64,000 nucleotides of DNA. It comes from Puffinus mauretanicus. Lineage: Eukaryota; Chordata; Aves; Procellariiformes; Procellariidae. Shown here piece after piece: positions 26,456-39,180 of the stretch. The number at the start of each line of letters is the position of its first letter. Position 1 is the first letter of the stretch. The notes under the pieces were generated by a model that did not search any database, was not told the DNA's origin, and worked only from the letters and a program-made list of their open reading frames with translations. The stretch is taken from assembly GCA_023333565.1 (NCBI GenBank), contig JAJKFH010002656.1, forward strand, positions 372,001 through 436,000, read 5' to 3'. Both the position numbers and the translations under genes were made by a program.

Positions 26456-29400
26456 GGGGAAAAAGAGAGCAAACACAGACACAAACACTCAGATATTCAC
26501 ACCTGCGCATCAGGACCTGCTGGATACTTCCAGTTCCTAGTAAGGTCAGCGGGTGGTAGATGTCCTCAGCACCTCTGAAGAGTCAGAGCCGCTCGGTTAG
26601 AAGTGAAACGGAGGCCTTAATGACCTCCTTAGTGCTACAGTAATCAGAAGGACAAGCAAAAGCTCCTGAGGTCTTTTTCTTCACTGCAGGATATAAATCC
26701 CATTTACTTTAATAGGAATTTATGTCAAGCAGGAAAAAGATAGGACCTTAGCTTCTAGTTCTGCACGCAGGCAGCATCTCCTCTCTCCTTCTCTTCCACA
26801 TCTTTTTCCTTTCTCAAAATAGAAGCAGCAAGAATAGTGACTTGCTATTGTTTCTGTAGCCACAGATCGGATTTATACAGGAATGACTGATTAAAAGTTG
26901 TGAATTAGGGTGATTTTGCTGACTCCGTGAAATTGCTAGCAGAGGAGGCAGGGCAGCAGAGTCACAGAGCTGGAAAACACATTAGAGTGAAGTTAAGCTT
27001 GCAAGCAGCTGTACTGAGCAAAGAGGCCAGTAAAGAAAAGAAACAAGATTGTGATCACATTAAGAAGTTTTAATAGACTGAGAGAGCTAGACACAAAGGA
27101 AAAATCAGGCGTCAGAACTAAAACCTGCTTCGAGATCAAAAGGGAGCAAAGAAGAGACAGAGGGGAGCTAAGTGAGTCAAGTTATCTCACCTAGGCGAGA
27201 AGCTGTCCAGCCACCCAGTTAGGACTCAGGCAGGGCTCAGAGAGAGGTGGAAGCAAAATGCCAAGAGCGTGGGGAAAGACGGTTTACAGACCGAAGTACA
27301 AGACATTGTCAGGATGAGCCCAAGGCTGAGCGCATGGTATATATGCAGTACAGCAGCATCAAGACTCATTAAAGCAAAGTTCATCTTGGGAAAAGCAGAA
27401 CCGCTACACCGATCGGTGAGCAAGAGACAGGAATAATTTTCAAGTCCTCCATGTTATTACCTCACCTTACAGCAGAGGGTTTTCCCTTAAAGAAGGGTGA
27501 TTTTGTAAACTGCTGGCAATGGTAACTCCACACGTCTTGCAAACATTTTCCAAATAAAATACAGTAGACACCTTCAAAGCATCACAGCACACGGAAAGAG
27601 CCTTCCTTTGGAAATGCCATCATCACGTGCAAGTGCACAGGATTCACAAGAGAACAGAGCTATGCAAGACAACTTGGATCTTTTATTACACGTAGGAAGG
27701 TTAGGGCCCCCTCAAGGGGTCAAGTCCTCCCCAAGCTCAGGGCCACCGCCTCTGCACTGCCCAGTGCCCCAGCTCCTGAGCTTGGAGGGGCCGCAAAAGT
27801 CTCCTCCCAGACTGAAGTGATGGGCATCTTCATCTAGGAGCAACCTGAGGACCAAGAGGAAGTCTGCAGCAGGCACTGTACCCGCACGCATCGGATACCC
27901 ACCTGCCTGTATTTCATCCCAAACCCAGGGAAAGCGGCAACCGAGCCTGAGGGCTGCCAGGCAGTTCCACAGCCGACTGGCACTGTCAGCCCGCTGATCC
28001 TCGCCCCTGCTGGCTGCAAGCTCAGGTCCCAGTGGGAGCTCCCACTTCAGAAGAATAATTGATTTTGAGGCCTTTTCTCATGTTACCTCAGCGACGGGTT
28101 TCCGCAGCTGGGGAGGGGACAGCGGGAAAAGCAAAGCTGCCCCGGTGCCTGCCTCCTCCACCAGTACAGGGGTGCGGGGGGTCGGGGTGCCCATGGCAGG
28201 GACCAGGAGGCAGGAGGGAGGGCAGCAATGCAGCCTGTGAGAGTTAAGTGGCTTTTCTGACTTTAATGCTCTGCAAAGGCAGCCTGGGAAGAAAACGCAA
28301 TTTTCCAGTTGTGTTTCTTCGTGCTGCATAAAAGGGTGCCAAGGATGTTCTCGAGCCTCTTTCAAACCTGCCAGTTTCTCCCCAGTGTTTCAATGTATTT
28401 TCACCTACCCCATTTTTCTTACAAGGCTTTATGGAAAAGTGGCGGAGGGGACAGATTATTATTTTAGCTACTCCCACGGAAAACTAAGTGGTTGTTACTA
28501 AGAACACATAGCATATATCGGGTGTTTTGTGTATTTTCCTCACCCCTTCCCTAATTCCCAGAGACAAGGAGAAGAGCTGTCTCTGCACACCCGGCTGCTC
28601 CTTTGAGAGCCGAGACATTTCTGTTGCCTCCAGGGAAATACAGTGAAGAGCAGACTTCATACCCCTGGTATTTCTGATTTTACAAAGACAGAAGGACATT
28701 TGCAAGCTTTTCTTATGTATCACAAGGGAGCAGAAAGGATTAAAAACATGGACCTGTTTTCTCCTCCTGTTACTTTTAAGACTCTCTCAGCCCTCGAGCC
28801 TATTTACGTGCAGGATAAGCCAAGGCGCACACAGGCAGCCCAACCTGCCATGCATTAAAGGACATCCCGGAGGTATGGGCCCGTTGGACGAGAGATCTGG
28901 ACAAATGACCCGACAGTGACAGCACAGAGGGTGTCCTGGGCTTTAGACAAGCATGGGAGGGAAGGACACAGGACCAAAAAAACCAGCCAGCCCCACTTTC
29001 TCTCCCCATCCCACGGCCCTGCTGGCATACAGAGCCCTGCCCTCCCTCTCCAGGCAGCATCGCCTCGCAAAACATCCAGACCCCAGCCAAGACAGCCTTC
29101 AAATATGACTATATGACTACATTTTCTACAGTATCTTTCATAAAGCAGGTTATTATTTTTCTGGCAACTCACTCATGAGCTACTGAGCAACGGGCAGGTT
29201 TTCCTCTTTGATGGCAACAGCCGTACATTTACGACACAGGCATATCGATTGCATCTCTGTAGCACCCAAATTCAGCTCTTTTAATAGAGGTTTTGTTGTT
29301 GTTGTTTTCCCCAGCATACCACGAATGTCTCTTTTAAAATATATCTAGCTTGTTTGGTATCATGGATGGTCTATTTCTCTGGCAGTAAAATATCCACTCT

Positions 29401-31750
29401 GTCATCAGGTTCTGAGTTGAAATCAATCCAGAAATACAATGTTAGTTCAATAATGACCCACTTCAGCAGAATAAATCATTGCTTACCTCACCGCAAGCGC
29501 AGCTCGCGCTGCACCCAGTCACCTATTTGGAACCCATTACTCCCTATAATCAACAGCGCGGCTGTTCGGGGGGCTGCTCTCTTCCCTTTCTACACGGGAA
29601 TACGCATGATCTCACCCGCTCCCTTTTAAGCGCCCGTGGATATTTGATGCTCAGCTACAAGGGTCGCATAATGGAGGCAATGCATCTTCAGTGAAGAAAA
29701 ATGACAGTCAGAATAAGAAGACTAAACCAATTCATCACTTAATGCAAAGCGTTATTGTGCTGCAACCGGAGCATCGCACCGGGATTGATTACAAACAAGA
29801 TGACACCTCCCTATGGACTGGCTGCTATATTATTATAAATAAATACCCATTCATTTTGGAGTCTGTATTACTGCAGAGGATAGATTATACCTCAGGTACA
29901 CAGTAAATATCCCATTGAGTACAATGTCCCTTCCTCGCCAACAAATGAGTTTTGTCTCACATAATACAGTTTCGTAAACAAGATAAGGGAACAGAGAAAC
30001 ACCAAGAGACCGAGAGATCTGCAAAAAGCTCAACTGATATTAAGGAGCTGTTTCCATGAAGGACATGCTAAAAATTCAGTGACTCACTGTTAGAGGGGAG
30101 TTGAGGGGGGGAGGCAGCCGCAGAAGGCTCGTCCTTGCTCCTGAAAGGGAGCAAGCCCTAAAAAGCTTCCCGAGTCCTCCAGACGTCACCGAGACAAAAG
30201 CAAACCCTTCTGATTTCAAACATCTAGCGGTTCGTGCTAACCAGCTCTAATCAGGCGTGCCGCAGCATTCGGAAAAATAAAATAAGAACAGTTTAAAAGG
30301 CTGCGTACTGAAAAGTGAACAGCCTGGGAGAAATCTGGCTTGACTTTGACTCCTTCCCCCCTCTGCCTGCTGAGCCGTCATCTCCGGGTCCTGCCGGAGC
30401 GCTCCCTGCCCAGCACAGCCCAGGCACCTCCTGTTCCCCCCAGCCACTGCCCAGGCGAGACGTGGATGATCAAATATTGGGCCACGGCTTGGCAAGCAGA
30501 GCTGGTTAAAGGAAGGCTGTGCCAAATATGTGTTATTTATTGACCATTTCTCTTATTTACCCTCAGGGTTTTAAGCACTCTGCACCCAGGGGACAGAATT
30601 TTAAGCCCACAGCAAAAGCATCGCCACCAGCTCCGCTCTTGGAGCCTGCGCTTGGGTCAGAGCAAGGCTGCTCCCGCAGCCCCGCGGCTCCAGCAGTTCT
30701 CTGCTCACGTACTTGGGCTGCAAAAAGAAATACCTTCTGTCCTCCTCTGTGCTTCTCGGTCAGCCTCCAGCGGTTTGCGAGGACTGAGGGTTATTTGGGC
30801 AATGCTTTACCAGCCTCAGGCGGATCATGACAGCCCCTGAAAGTCCAGTGATGAGGGGAAAAAAAATAATAATGGCTTTTATCAGTCTTCCACACATCAG
30901 GGAAGGGGGTGACACCTATGCTGGGCCATCCCTACACACAGATGTAGGCTGGGGGGAAATGTCATCTGCACAATTTGCAAGGTGATCGGCAAAGCTGGAA
31001 GTGTTGCATGCAAGTATGGTGATGGCACCCCTTCACCTTCCAGGCAAGCCGATGCCAGGGAGTTTGGTGGGCAAGGGGGAGACTCCTCTGAAAAACTTAA
31101 AGCTTCTCACTTCACAGGCATTTATTCTGCCTTCAAGTGACCCGGGAGCTCAATGGTTGCTCACATTTTGGCTACCGAAGCCCAGCTGAGCCTGCGGGTG
31201 GGCTTTAAGAGTACAAAGGAATGGATGAAAAGCCACGAGAGGAGTGCTGGAGCAGGAGCACGGTGCTGGCGGAGTCTCTCACCCCTGCTCAGCAGAGAGC
31301 GCGGCAGGCAGCCTCGCGTGGCAGGGCATCGTGCTGTTCGTCCCTCTGCACCCCTGCGCTCTCCTCTTCTTCACAGCCGGTCGCGTGACATCTACCAGCT
31401 CCTTCCAAAAGTCCTCAAGATGCTGGCACCAGAGGTGGGGGAATATTGCCATTAGAAAGCTGCAAGAAAGAAATAAAATATATATGCCACAAATGGTCAA
31501 GCTGTGGGGTTGGGGTTTTCCCCTCATTTTTCTTTTCATTGACTGGATTGCCAGACAGATCTATGGAAGCCAGCTGAGAAAAGATCCTCGCCCAGATGTA
31601 GCATTTTGCACTGCCCCTGATGCTCGCGCCTTTCATCCCTCCTTCTCCAAACTGAAGAAGTGAAAACCTTCGCGATGCTTTGGATTTTGGATACGTCAAA
31701 AAGAGAAAAATCCTCAGCCTTCCCACACCCTCTACAAAACAAATAAGAAT

Positions 31751-31787
31751 TGTCCCATTTCACAGATAAGGAGGCTGAAAAAACAGC
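31751..31787 (+). repeat. Short MIR/L2-like core remnant
   Basis: TGTCCCATTTCACAGATAAG followed by GAGGCTGAAA closely resembles the MIR/L2 tail ATCCCCATTTTACAGATGAG, GAAACTGAGG. Only this core is recognisable, and flanking similarity is lost. It could be a short ancient SINE fragment or a chance match. Confidence 0.4.
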
Positions 31788-34700
31788 CAATGGATTGGAG
31801 CCCGATAGAACTGAAGAAGTTGCGGAAAAGCAGGGAAATCATCCAGATTTGCAGCTGCCGACGCCTGTGCCTTGCAGTCGTTCCCTGGGGAGGCCTCACA
31901 CATGCAGGAGAACAGCTTTGAAAAGCGACAGTATTGTTTGCTAATGTCGGTAGCAGAATATAAAGTGGAAACAAAAGCAGTATTTTTCTTCCCCTCTCCG
32001 TCCTCTCCTTTTTATATTTTCCTTCGCTTCAGCGGCAGAGAAACAATTCCCTATGTAGGCACAGCAAAAGTGAAGATAATCAGGCAATTTTCCATCTCCA
32101 ATCAAAATGGCAACTTTCCCTTTGATTATAAATTCCAAATAAAATGAATATTGTTCTGTTTCCTTTGAATGTTTTACAGAAAGCAATTGCCATTTTTCAG
32201 TTTGCTGGCTTCCTCCCTACACATTATTTTCACTCCAGGCCTTTCCAGGCATGTTTCGTAAAAGCATTAACTGATATTCATCCGACACGGAGCTGCTCTT
32301 TCCATTTCTCTTTCGGTTTAACAGAACCCTACGGAGTGCGGTGAGGATGATTTTGAGCCATCACACTGTTTCATATACCCTCAAGTCTCTTTTTTCTGTG
32401 CGAGGGAACCCCGTTATAGAAAGGTGAAGCATAAAACCCTTCAGTTCTCCCTTCACGCGGGGCACGTCCTTGCAGCCCGCAGCCGATATCTGAGGCTCCG
32501 TTGTGCCCTTTCCAAGATTAAGGAGGAGAGAGGAGGGGAGTTCAGAGCTCGCACGGCTCATTGCACTCCTGCGGAAAGTCCCCCTGCAGCTCTTTTACGC
32601 TAATGAAAGTGGAATAGGAAAATTTTGCTAAGTAGCTAATATGAGAACAGAGACAAATGGTAGTAAAACACAATACGAGTGCTTTGTGTCCCTACATGCA
32701 CCTCAGAAACAGCCACAAAGTTGGCGTTAGATCAAGGATTTTATTGCATCCTAGTAAATAAAAAGAATATCATAGAGCTGCTGCACTTCATCGCTAGGTC
32801 AGCAAGTGTCAGACTGAGGGATGCAGTACCCGTCCCCCGCTCCACCAAGGTGGGGGCAGAGCTGCTGAAGAAATCCATTCTATCCATCAGACATGCAAGG
32901 GGATGTCGTTCCAGCACACGAGCCCCATCCAAGGCCCTACGGAATGGGCAGGACCACTTGTTAGATTTGCACCCGGCTGGCAGTGTTGACTATTTCCAAA
33001 TTTCACGGTATTCAAGTGTCAGGAGAACGAAGGGAGCTCGATGAGACCAGCTCACCCCCTTCCTACGTATATTAGCCAGGTCCAAAGTCACAAGAAAATA
33101 ATCAACAGCACACGGCAAATGCTCTCTGCTCTGCACCCGGTGCTGATGTACGGCACAGCCGGAGGGTGGCAGAAACAGCCCATGGCCAGGCAAGGAGAGA
33201 TGCGATGCCCGGGTGAGACCTGAGAGGAGGCTGCAAGTAGCCCACTTGCCTCTCCCTCACGATCCTCCCTCCTTGCCGCAGGTCGCCCTGCATCCCGGGA
33301 GGTCACCGCAGCACCCTCACCCGGACTCCACAGAGTGAGGACACCTGGGTTTTTACCTTACCTTTGCATGAAGATATCAGTGTCACGCACAAGGGTGCGT
33401 GTGTGTCATCCTTTGAGGGGGGCAGAAAAAGGCCACACGGTAAAATAAAGGCAGATCTGGCACGGCAGTCTGTTTATGTGCTCCATTGCCTGCCAAACCG
33501 AAAAGAAGCAATATTCCCGGTGCAGCAAAGCCCAGCTCTCAACACTCTCTTCCAAGTTAAAGTCTTTAAGAAAGCAAATTCTGTAATTTCGAGGACATCT
33601 GTGATACTAAACCCACACCAGAATGTAAATAAAAAGTAGCAAAAGCCAGACTTGCCTTGTTATCAGCTCTGCCTAAAGCACTATTTATTAGTGCCATAAC
33701 TAGCTGGCTGAAGCATCCATAGAATTGACTAAAAACCTGGAGGAAAAGGAGGAGGAAGAATGGCATTATGCCACGCAAAAAATGTTTATTCTTTCCAGCT
33801 AAGACAACACAAACAGAGGCTAACGTAGCCAGCAAAAACTGCCCGTCGCACATACTCTTATTTCTTTGTAGTCTATTCATCCTGTCAGCTTAATTAAAGG
33901 GTTAATTAAAACTCTCCACAACCCAGAAAAAGATTTTTTTAAAAAGAAACTCCAGAAACGAGAGGAAAATTGTTCCTTCGTTGCAGTCAGTGGACTTTTT
34001 CTTATTTACTGTTATGTTCGGTCTGTGCCCTGAGAGAAAGAAGATTAAAGCACGCTCAATCCTACCACCTGCACTTTGCAAAGGCGAGGACAGATGGAGG
34101 CGAGATGGCCACCAGCCTCCCGCGCCTCGCCTAGAAAGGGCTCTCAGGGACTTCATTTTCCCAAGCAGCACTGAATGTCTCTTGCAAACTGTAGGGGGAT
34201 AAAGAAGAGGAAAACCTTCTTATTTTGGACGTAATTGAAAATATGTTTTTCAGTCACTTACACACCCTCTCCAAATAGCTTGCCTTTTTTTTTTTTTCCC
34301 CCTAATTTAATCATACGTTCCGCCGGCTTCTGAAATTCTCTGTATAGACAGTGACATCTAGTGAAGGAAAACTGAACTTGTGCAGACACAGCGCTGCACC
34401 TGCGAGAGCCGAGATGGGGATTTGGAAATGCTGGAATGGAGATCGCCAAGGGTCACTTGCAAACAAGGCTGAATTACAACCCAGCAGAAACTTCTGTAGT
34501 CACCTAGTTACAAAAATCAAGTGCTTGCATTTCACTTGCCTGGGGGGAAAAAAAAAAAAAAAATTGAAAGCAAGGCTGAGTTCACAGGACATTTTTGATT
34601 GCCGGAGGGGCTGCCAAGCGCCGGCTGAAGCCCACCAACACGTGGAAGGAGGCAACGGTAGGTCCCGTCCTTATCACTATACCTGCGACAGCTATGTCTG

Positions 34701-37700
34701 CAGGTGCTGCGGTGCCAAAACGCCTGGTGGCAACCCCGGCCTTTGCACCCCGGACAGTGTAATGAAACCTCTGTCCCCATGATTGCAACTATTGGAGCGG
34801 GTTTTGTGGGGGATTGGCTGCTGTGGAGCGACAAGAACCTGAATTTCTTATCGCTGCTATTAAAAAGCCACGTCCCTCTCCGCCACGCGAGTCGTCCTGA
34901 GCATTGGCCTTGAACCCTCGCATGCAAACAGCTCTTAATGAGCCCCACGTCTTTTCTCGCGTTGGAAGAAGTATTTCTCGGACAGCAGAGGCGTATGCAT
35001 TTGGGACTAAGCAGAGTGGTTCAACCGTGAGCTGGGTAACAGGTAAAGGTGCTCCGAGGAACTCGCAGGAGGAGTTCAAGTGCTCAGCATCGCAATTAGC
35101 CTGAACGTTGAGAACAGCTCTACCCTACCTCCTCCGCAAGGATTTCCCCCCCTGAGCCTGACAAGTTAGTGATGGAAACAAGAAATAGGTCCCACCTCTG
35201 CCCTAGGTCCCCCTCACACAGCGTAAAGGTCCAGGAGAGGAGAGAGCAGGCTCCCAAAGCTGGAGGGAGGGCTGGGGTGCGGATGGCGTGCCGACTGCCC
35301 GCCGCCTTCAAACCACAGGCAAGGTGGTGAACACCAAAAGCAAAAAAAAAAAAAAAAAACAGTTGGCAAATTCACCTGCAGCAGATGCCCAGTTTGTCAC
35401 CAACACGAGGAGGTGCTCGAACACATCCTACAATCTCTTAGCGTTTGGGGGAATGAAAGGGGATGAGTTTGCAGCCGTGGAAGAAAGACACCGGGAACAG
35501 GAGGGTTACTGCAAGGAGAGAAACTCTAAAAAGAAGAGGGAGACAAGTCAAAAGAGAAAGAAACAAGCTAAGGGACAGGACCGGCAGCGCTTCTGAGCAT
35601 AGGCATGGCTGCTGTTGTGGCAGGGCAAAATAAAGCAGAAGATACTACACCTACCATGAGGGGAAATCGATAAAATGTACCTCGCTCTCTCCGACGCCTG
35701 TGCAAACAGCCCCGTGAGCACCGCTGGGGGTGACAAGTGCCGGGAATGCTGCTGGCACATCTCTCTCCGGTTCAAGGAGAAGCCCATCCACTTGCCAATC
35801 CCTGCCCTAGACGAAGGCAGCCCCAAGCACACTCGGGAGGAGCTGATCTGTGGGCAGCACCGCACTTGTCTTGAAGCAACCTGACAGCTGGACAGTAGTT
35901 GGAAAATGCATAAAATAGAAACTGCAGAAAAACGCTATTTGAAAAACAAATAGCCCTGGGGTCCCAGCACAGCCCACCCCATCACTCAGACTGCCCCGGG
36001 TCCCAGCACCCATGCATCCGCAACTAAGGCAACGTCACCTCTCCCTGCAAGTGGCCTCAGCAGGGCATTGCCACATCGTCAGAGCAAAGACAGGCAGCAC
36101 ACAGCCCTGATGCTGCAGACACTGAATAAGTGATATTGCACATAAAAAGTGCCATCACCTAAAATCATCATCTCATGTTTGATTATTATAAATACATAGC
36201 TTTTTTTTTTTTTTTTTTAATTAAAAACAAGCTGCTGCGGAGTTCACCATCTATCTCAGTGGAAGGCACTGAAGGACTTGGATACAATTTGCTGGAAAAG
36301 GCACAGTGCTTGTTAACCAAGGTGTTTTAGAAAAGCCCCTGCTCTGCCATACACCTGCACGTGCAGCTGTGGAATCGGCCCAGCTGTGCTGAGCTCCCCA
36401 GGCCAGCTCGGGCCCTGACACCGTGCAATTAAAGTGATGCAGGGCTCATGCTCACATGCTGAAAGCTACAAAAACCACATACAGAACTCATCCCATAACC
36501 TGAAGGCGTCAGACACATGAGCTTGTGGTTTTTTCCCTTTAAAACAGCCTCGGGCTATGTTTATTTTTCAGTTAAACCCCACTGTTTTCCAGGCGAGGAA
36601 ATATGTGCAGAGCCTGCCTGAATTTTTGCAAGCAGGGCAGCTCTGCCCTTTGCCTAACACCTCACCTGGAGGTGCAGCGGGATTTCATTTATCCTGCTTG
36701 TCTCAGAAACTAGAAACGGAGCTGGCCTTCATGTTCACTCTCAGCCATTTAGATTCAGAGGACAGTAGAGGTGGTAAGGTTTCCTTCAGGAGGAGAGAGG
36801 CCATTGCAATTTAGAGTGGTACAACCATGCTGTTTCATGAGCACAATCAAACGGTAATTTCCTACGTTTACCAGAAAAGTCAGTATTGCAATTGCAGAAG
36901 GTTTGGGGACGACGTGAAGTCGGCTGTGCCTACCACCAGCAGCCGGACAGGATTTCGGTGGGTGGTGGTGTATGGGTTTTTCTTCCTGCATATGTCTGCC
37001 CCGTACTATACAAAGAATAAGTGCTGCCAGGAGTGCTCAACCCTGACCTCAGGCCAGGACGCTGCCCTTTGACAGTGCCCTAAAACCCCCGAGCCGGAAC
37101 AAAAATCAGACCTTCACTTCGCTAGACTTTGGATCTTGAATAGCACCGCAGGAGGGATGCTCAGTTTGATCACGGATGGCGAAAGAGCCGGCCTTTCCCC
37201 TCCAGGATACGCGTTCAAGCCTCGCTGGAGTCACTAATGATCAACCACCCCGGCTTCGCTGCGCTCGCAAGCGCGTTTTTCGGTCCGCAGGTTTGCTCTG
37301 TGCCGCCCCGCTGCAGGGCCAGGTCACCGGGCTGCCCCCAAGTCGCCCTCCGGTCCCCCCCGCCACGAGCTTCAGTGCCCAGGGCTTGTTGTCCGCCTCA
37401 GGGGGAATTTGCTGCTGTCCTGGACCCGGCTCAGTGGAGGGGAAAGGGATTTAAACTTGAACAAGGTCCTATTTTCTCAAGGTGAAAGGGTGAAGGGGTT
37501 TTCACAGAGCAGTCTCTGCTCCCACGTGAAGGGCAAGTTGTTCAGAACTGCCCCTCATCTGTCCAACATACAGAAATCCTCAAATCACCCCAAAATTCTC
37601 ATCTTTTTTTTCTTTTTTTTCTTTTTAAAATACCACATTCTTGGATCTATTGCATGACTCTTTCCCTGCCCTCGCCTTGTCAACCACCGAGTGCATCACT

Positions 37701-38559
37701 ACTTCGTATCGAGAAGCCGAGGCTGAAATGTCACATAAACACACACCTTCAGCAGGAACTCAGGAGGGTCCCCGGCAACTCACCCACACTCCCACCAAGG
37801 AGTCGAGACATCATAAAACCAGATTCGTTTCAGACTATTTGCTGCCTCGGAGCACCTCTCTGGCTTCAGCCAGCTCCGTAAGTCACACGCTGCCCGCTCC
37901 GCGCCTTACCCCCAGGAGCAGGAGATGGAGGTGGCATCAGCTCTGAAAGCCAGGGCTGAGCTGCGGTGACACACCAAACCCCAGGGTGGTGAAGCACCGA
38001 AACAAGCAGGCCGAGGAGAATTCGGGGGAGATTGGTGCACAGCAATGGAGGGATTCGGTATTTCCCCTGAAGCCAGCCGTGCCAGGCAGAGCGATGCTTT
38101 CACGCTGCAGGGATCAGCATCCAACCGTGCCTTTCTCTGTAAATTGTCTCCTGGATTTAGAGCTACGGAAAGTCTATTACTGAGAGCCCGCATCAATCCC
38201 CTAATATCCCTGGGATACAGAGGTAAAATTAGAATTTCTTTCAAAGAAAGAAACTAGAATATAATGAATTCAGAAAGCCCAGCTGCTCTCTGAGGAAAAC
38301 AACAGCAGTTTCACCCAAACTCCAGCATGTACCTGCCGAGGGAAGAGTACCTTTTGACGTCTCGTAAAGCTGCCCTGGAAGGACAAAATCTATCCGTAAT
38401 TAAACCTATGTTTGATGCATTACAAGTAGGCAATTCACAGAGGAATTTGCTATCGAATACGTAGAATTTGCAGGGTGCAGAATTTATTCTAGGCGCAGCC
38501 CAGGTGGCATTTGCCATGACTCGTTTGCATTACCTCGGCAGAGCAACCCCCCTGGCACA

Positions 38560-39180
38560 CAGCTGGTGAGAGGAGACAGCCCAGCCGGCCGCTTGGGAAG
38601 CTGCCAGCCACCAACCCTTGCCTTCATGGCTGGGGATTAGCAAAACCTTGGGCTTTGCCAGCTCACCCTGCCCGGCCCAGGGCAGCGGGGCCAGGGGCCG
38701 CTCAGCTACGTGCAATGCAGTGCCCAGGGCGGCTGCAGAAAGAGCGCGAAGCCCAAAACCCCATCGGATGCCCAAAAGGGAGCCTTCGATTTGGTGTGTC
38801 CAGCAGCACCAAGAGCTTCCCACCCCAAATTTCGGGCTCCCCCGCTCCCGCCGAGGCCAGTCAGAGCTGAGCAAAGCCCCCGTGCTGGGGAGACCCGGGG
38901 CGCCTGGCGGGGCGGAGGGCGACGCACCCCCAGAGCCCTGCCGGCCGGGTTACGAAAGCCATCGGGGGGGCACACCAGTACGGGGGTGCTTGCACAAGCA
39001 GCGGGGCGGGTGACGCAGGGCAGGGCTGGGTGCCGGCCAGGGCTGGGTGCCGGCCGGGCGGTGGGAGCTGCCTGCAGCCCTGCCTCCGGGCCAGCCCAAC
39101 CACCACGCTGCGGCCGAGCACACCCCCGGGGGGGAAAGTCCAGCCCCGGGCTTGGCTGCCGGCTCCACCGCTCCAGCCCC
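38560..39180. promoter_or_regulatory. Orphan CpG-rich island about 7.4 kb upstream of NOCT
   Basis: This block of roughly 620 bases is strikingly GC- and CpG-rich compared with its AT-rich flanks (by eye about 45 CpGs), so it looks like an unmethylated CpG island. No recognisable coding exon lies in or next to it. The 220-codon minus-strand and 167-codon plus-strand open frames across it are low-complexity Ala/Gly/Pro/Arg sequence and are best explained by GC content. It could be an upstream promoter, for example of a non-coding RNA, or a developmental enhancer-type island. Confidence 0.55.
39022..39055 (+). repeat. Perfect 17-bp tandem duplication
   Basis: AGGGCTGGGTGCCGGCC occurs twice, back to back (39022-39038 and 39039-39055), inside the orphan CpG island. 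It is a small GC-rich minisatellite-like duplication with no coding meaning. Confidence 0.9.

Larger units (their letters stand above)
23298..38559. other. Intergenic, faint ancient repeats only
   Basis: No gene can be supported. MIR-like remnants lie at 26345-26455 and 31751-31787. Mononucleotide tracts include A16 at 34548-34563, A18 at 35342-35359, T18 at 36201-36218 and a C-interrupted T tract near 37603-37626. A (GTT)n stretch lies near 29293. A modestly CpG-rich patch occurs at about 37.20-37.45 kb. Open frames here are short and have no family resemblance. Confidence 0.55.
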
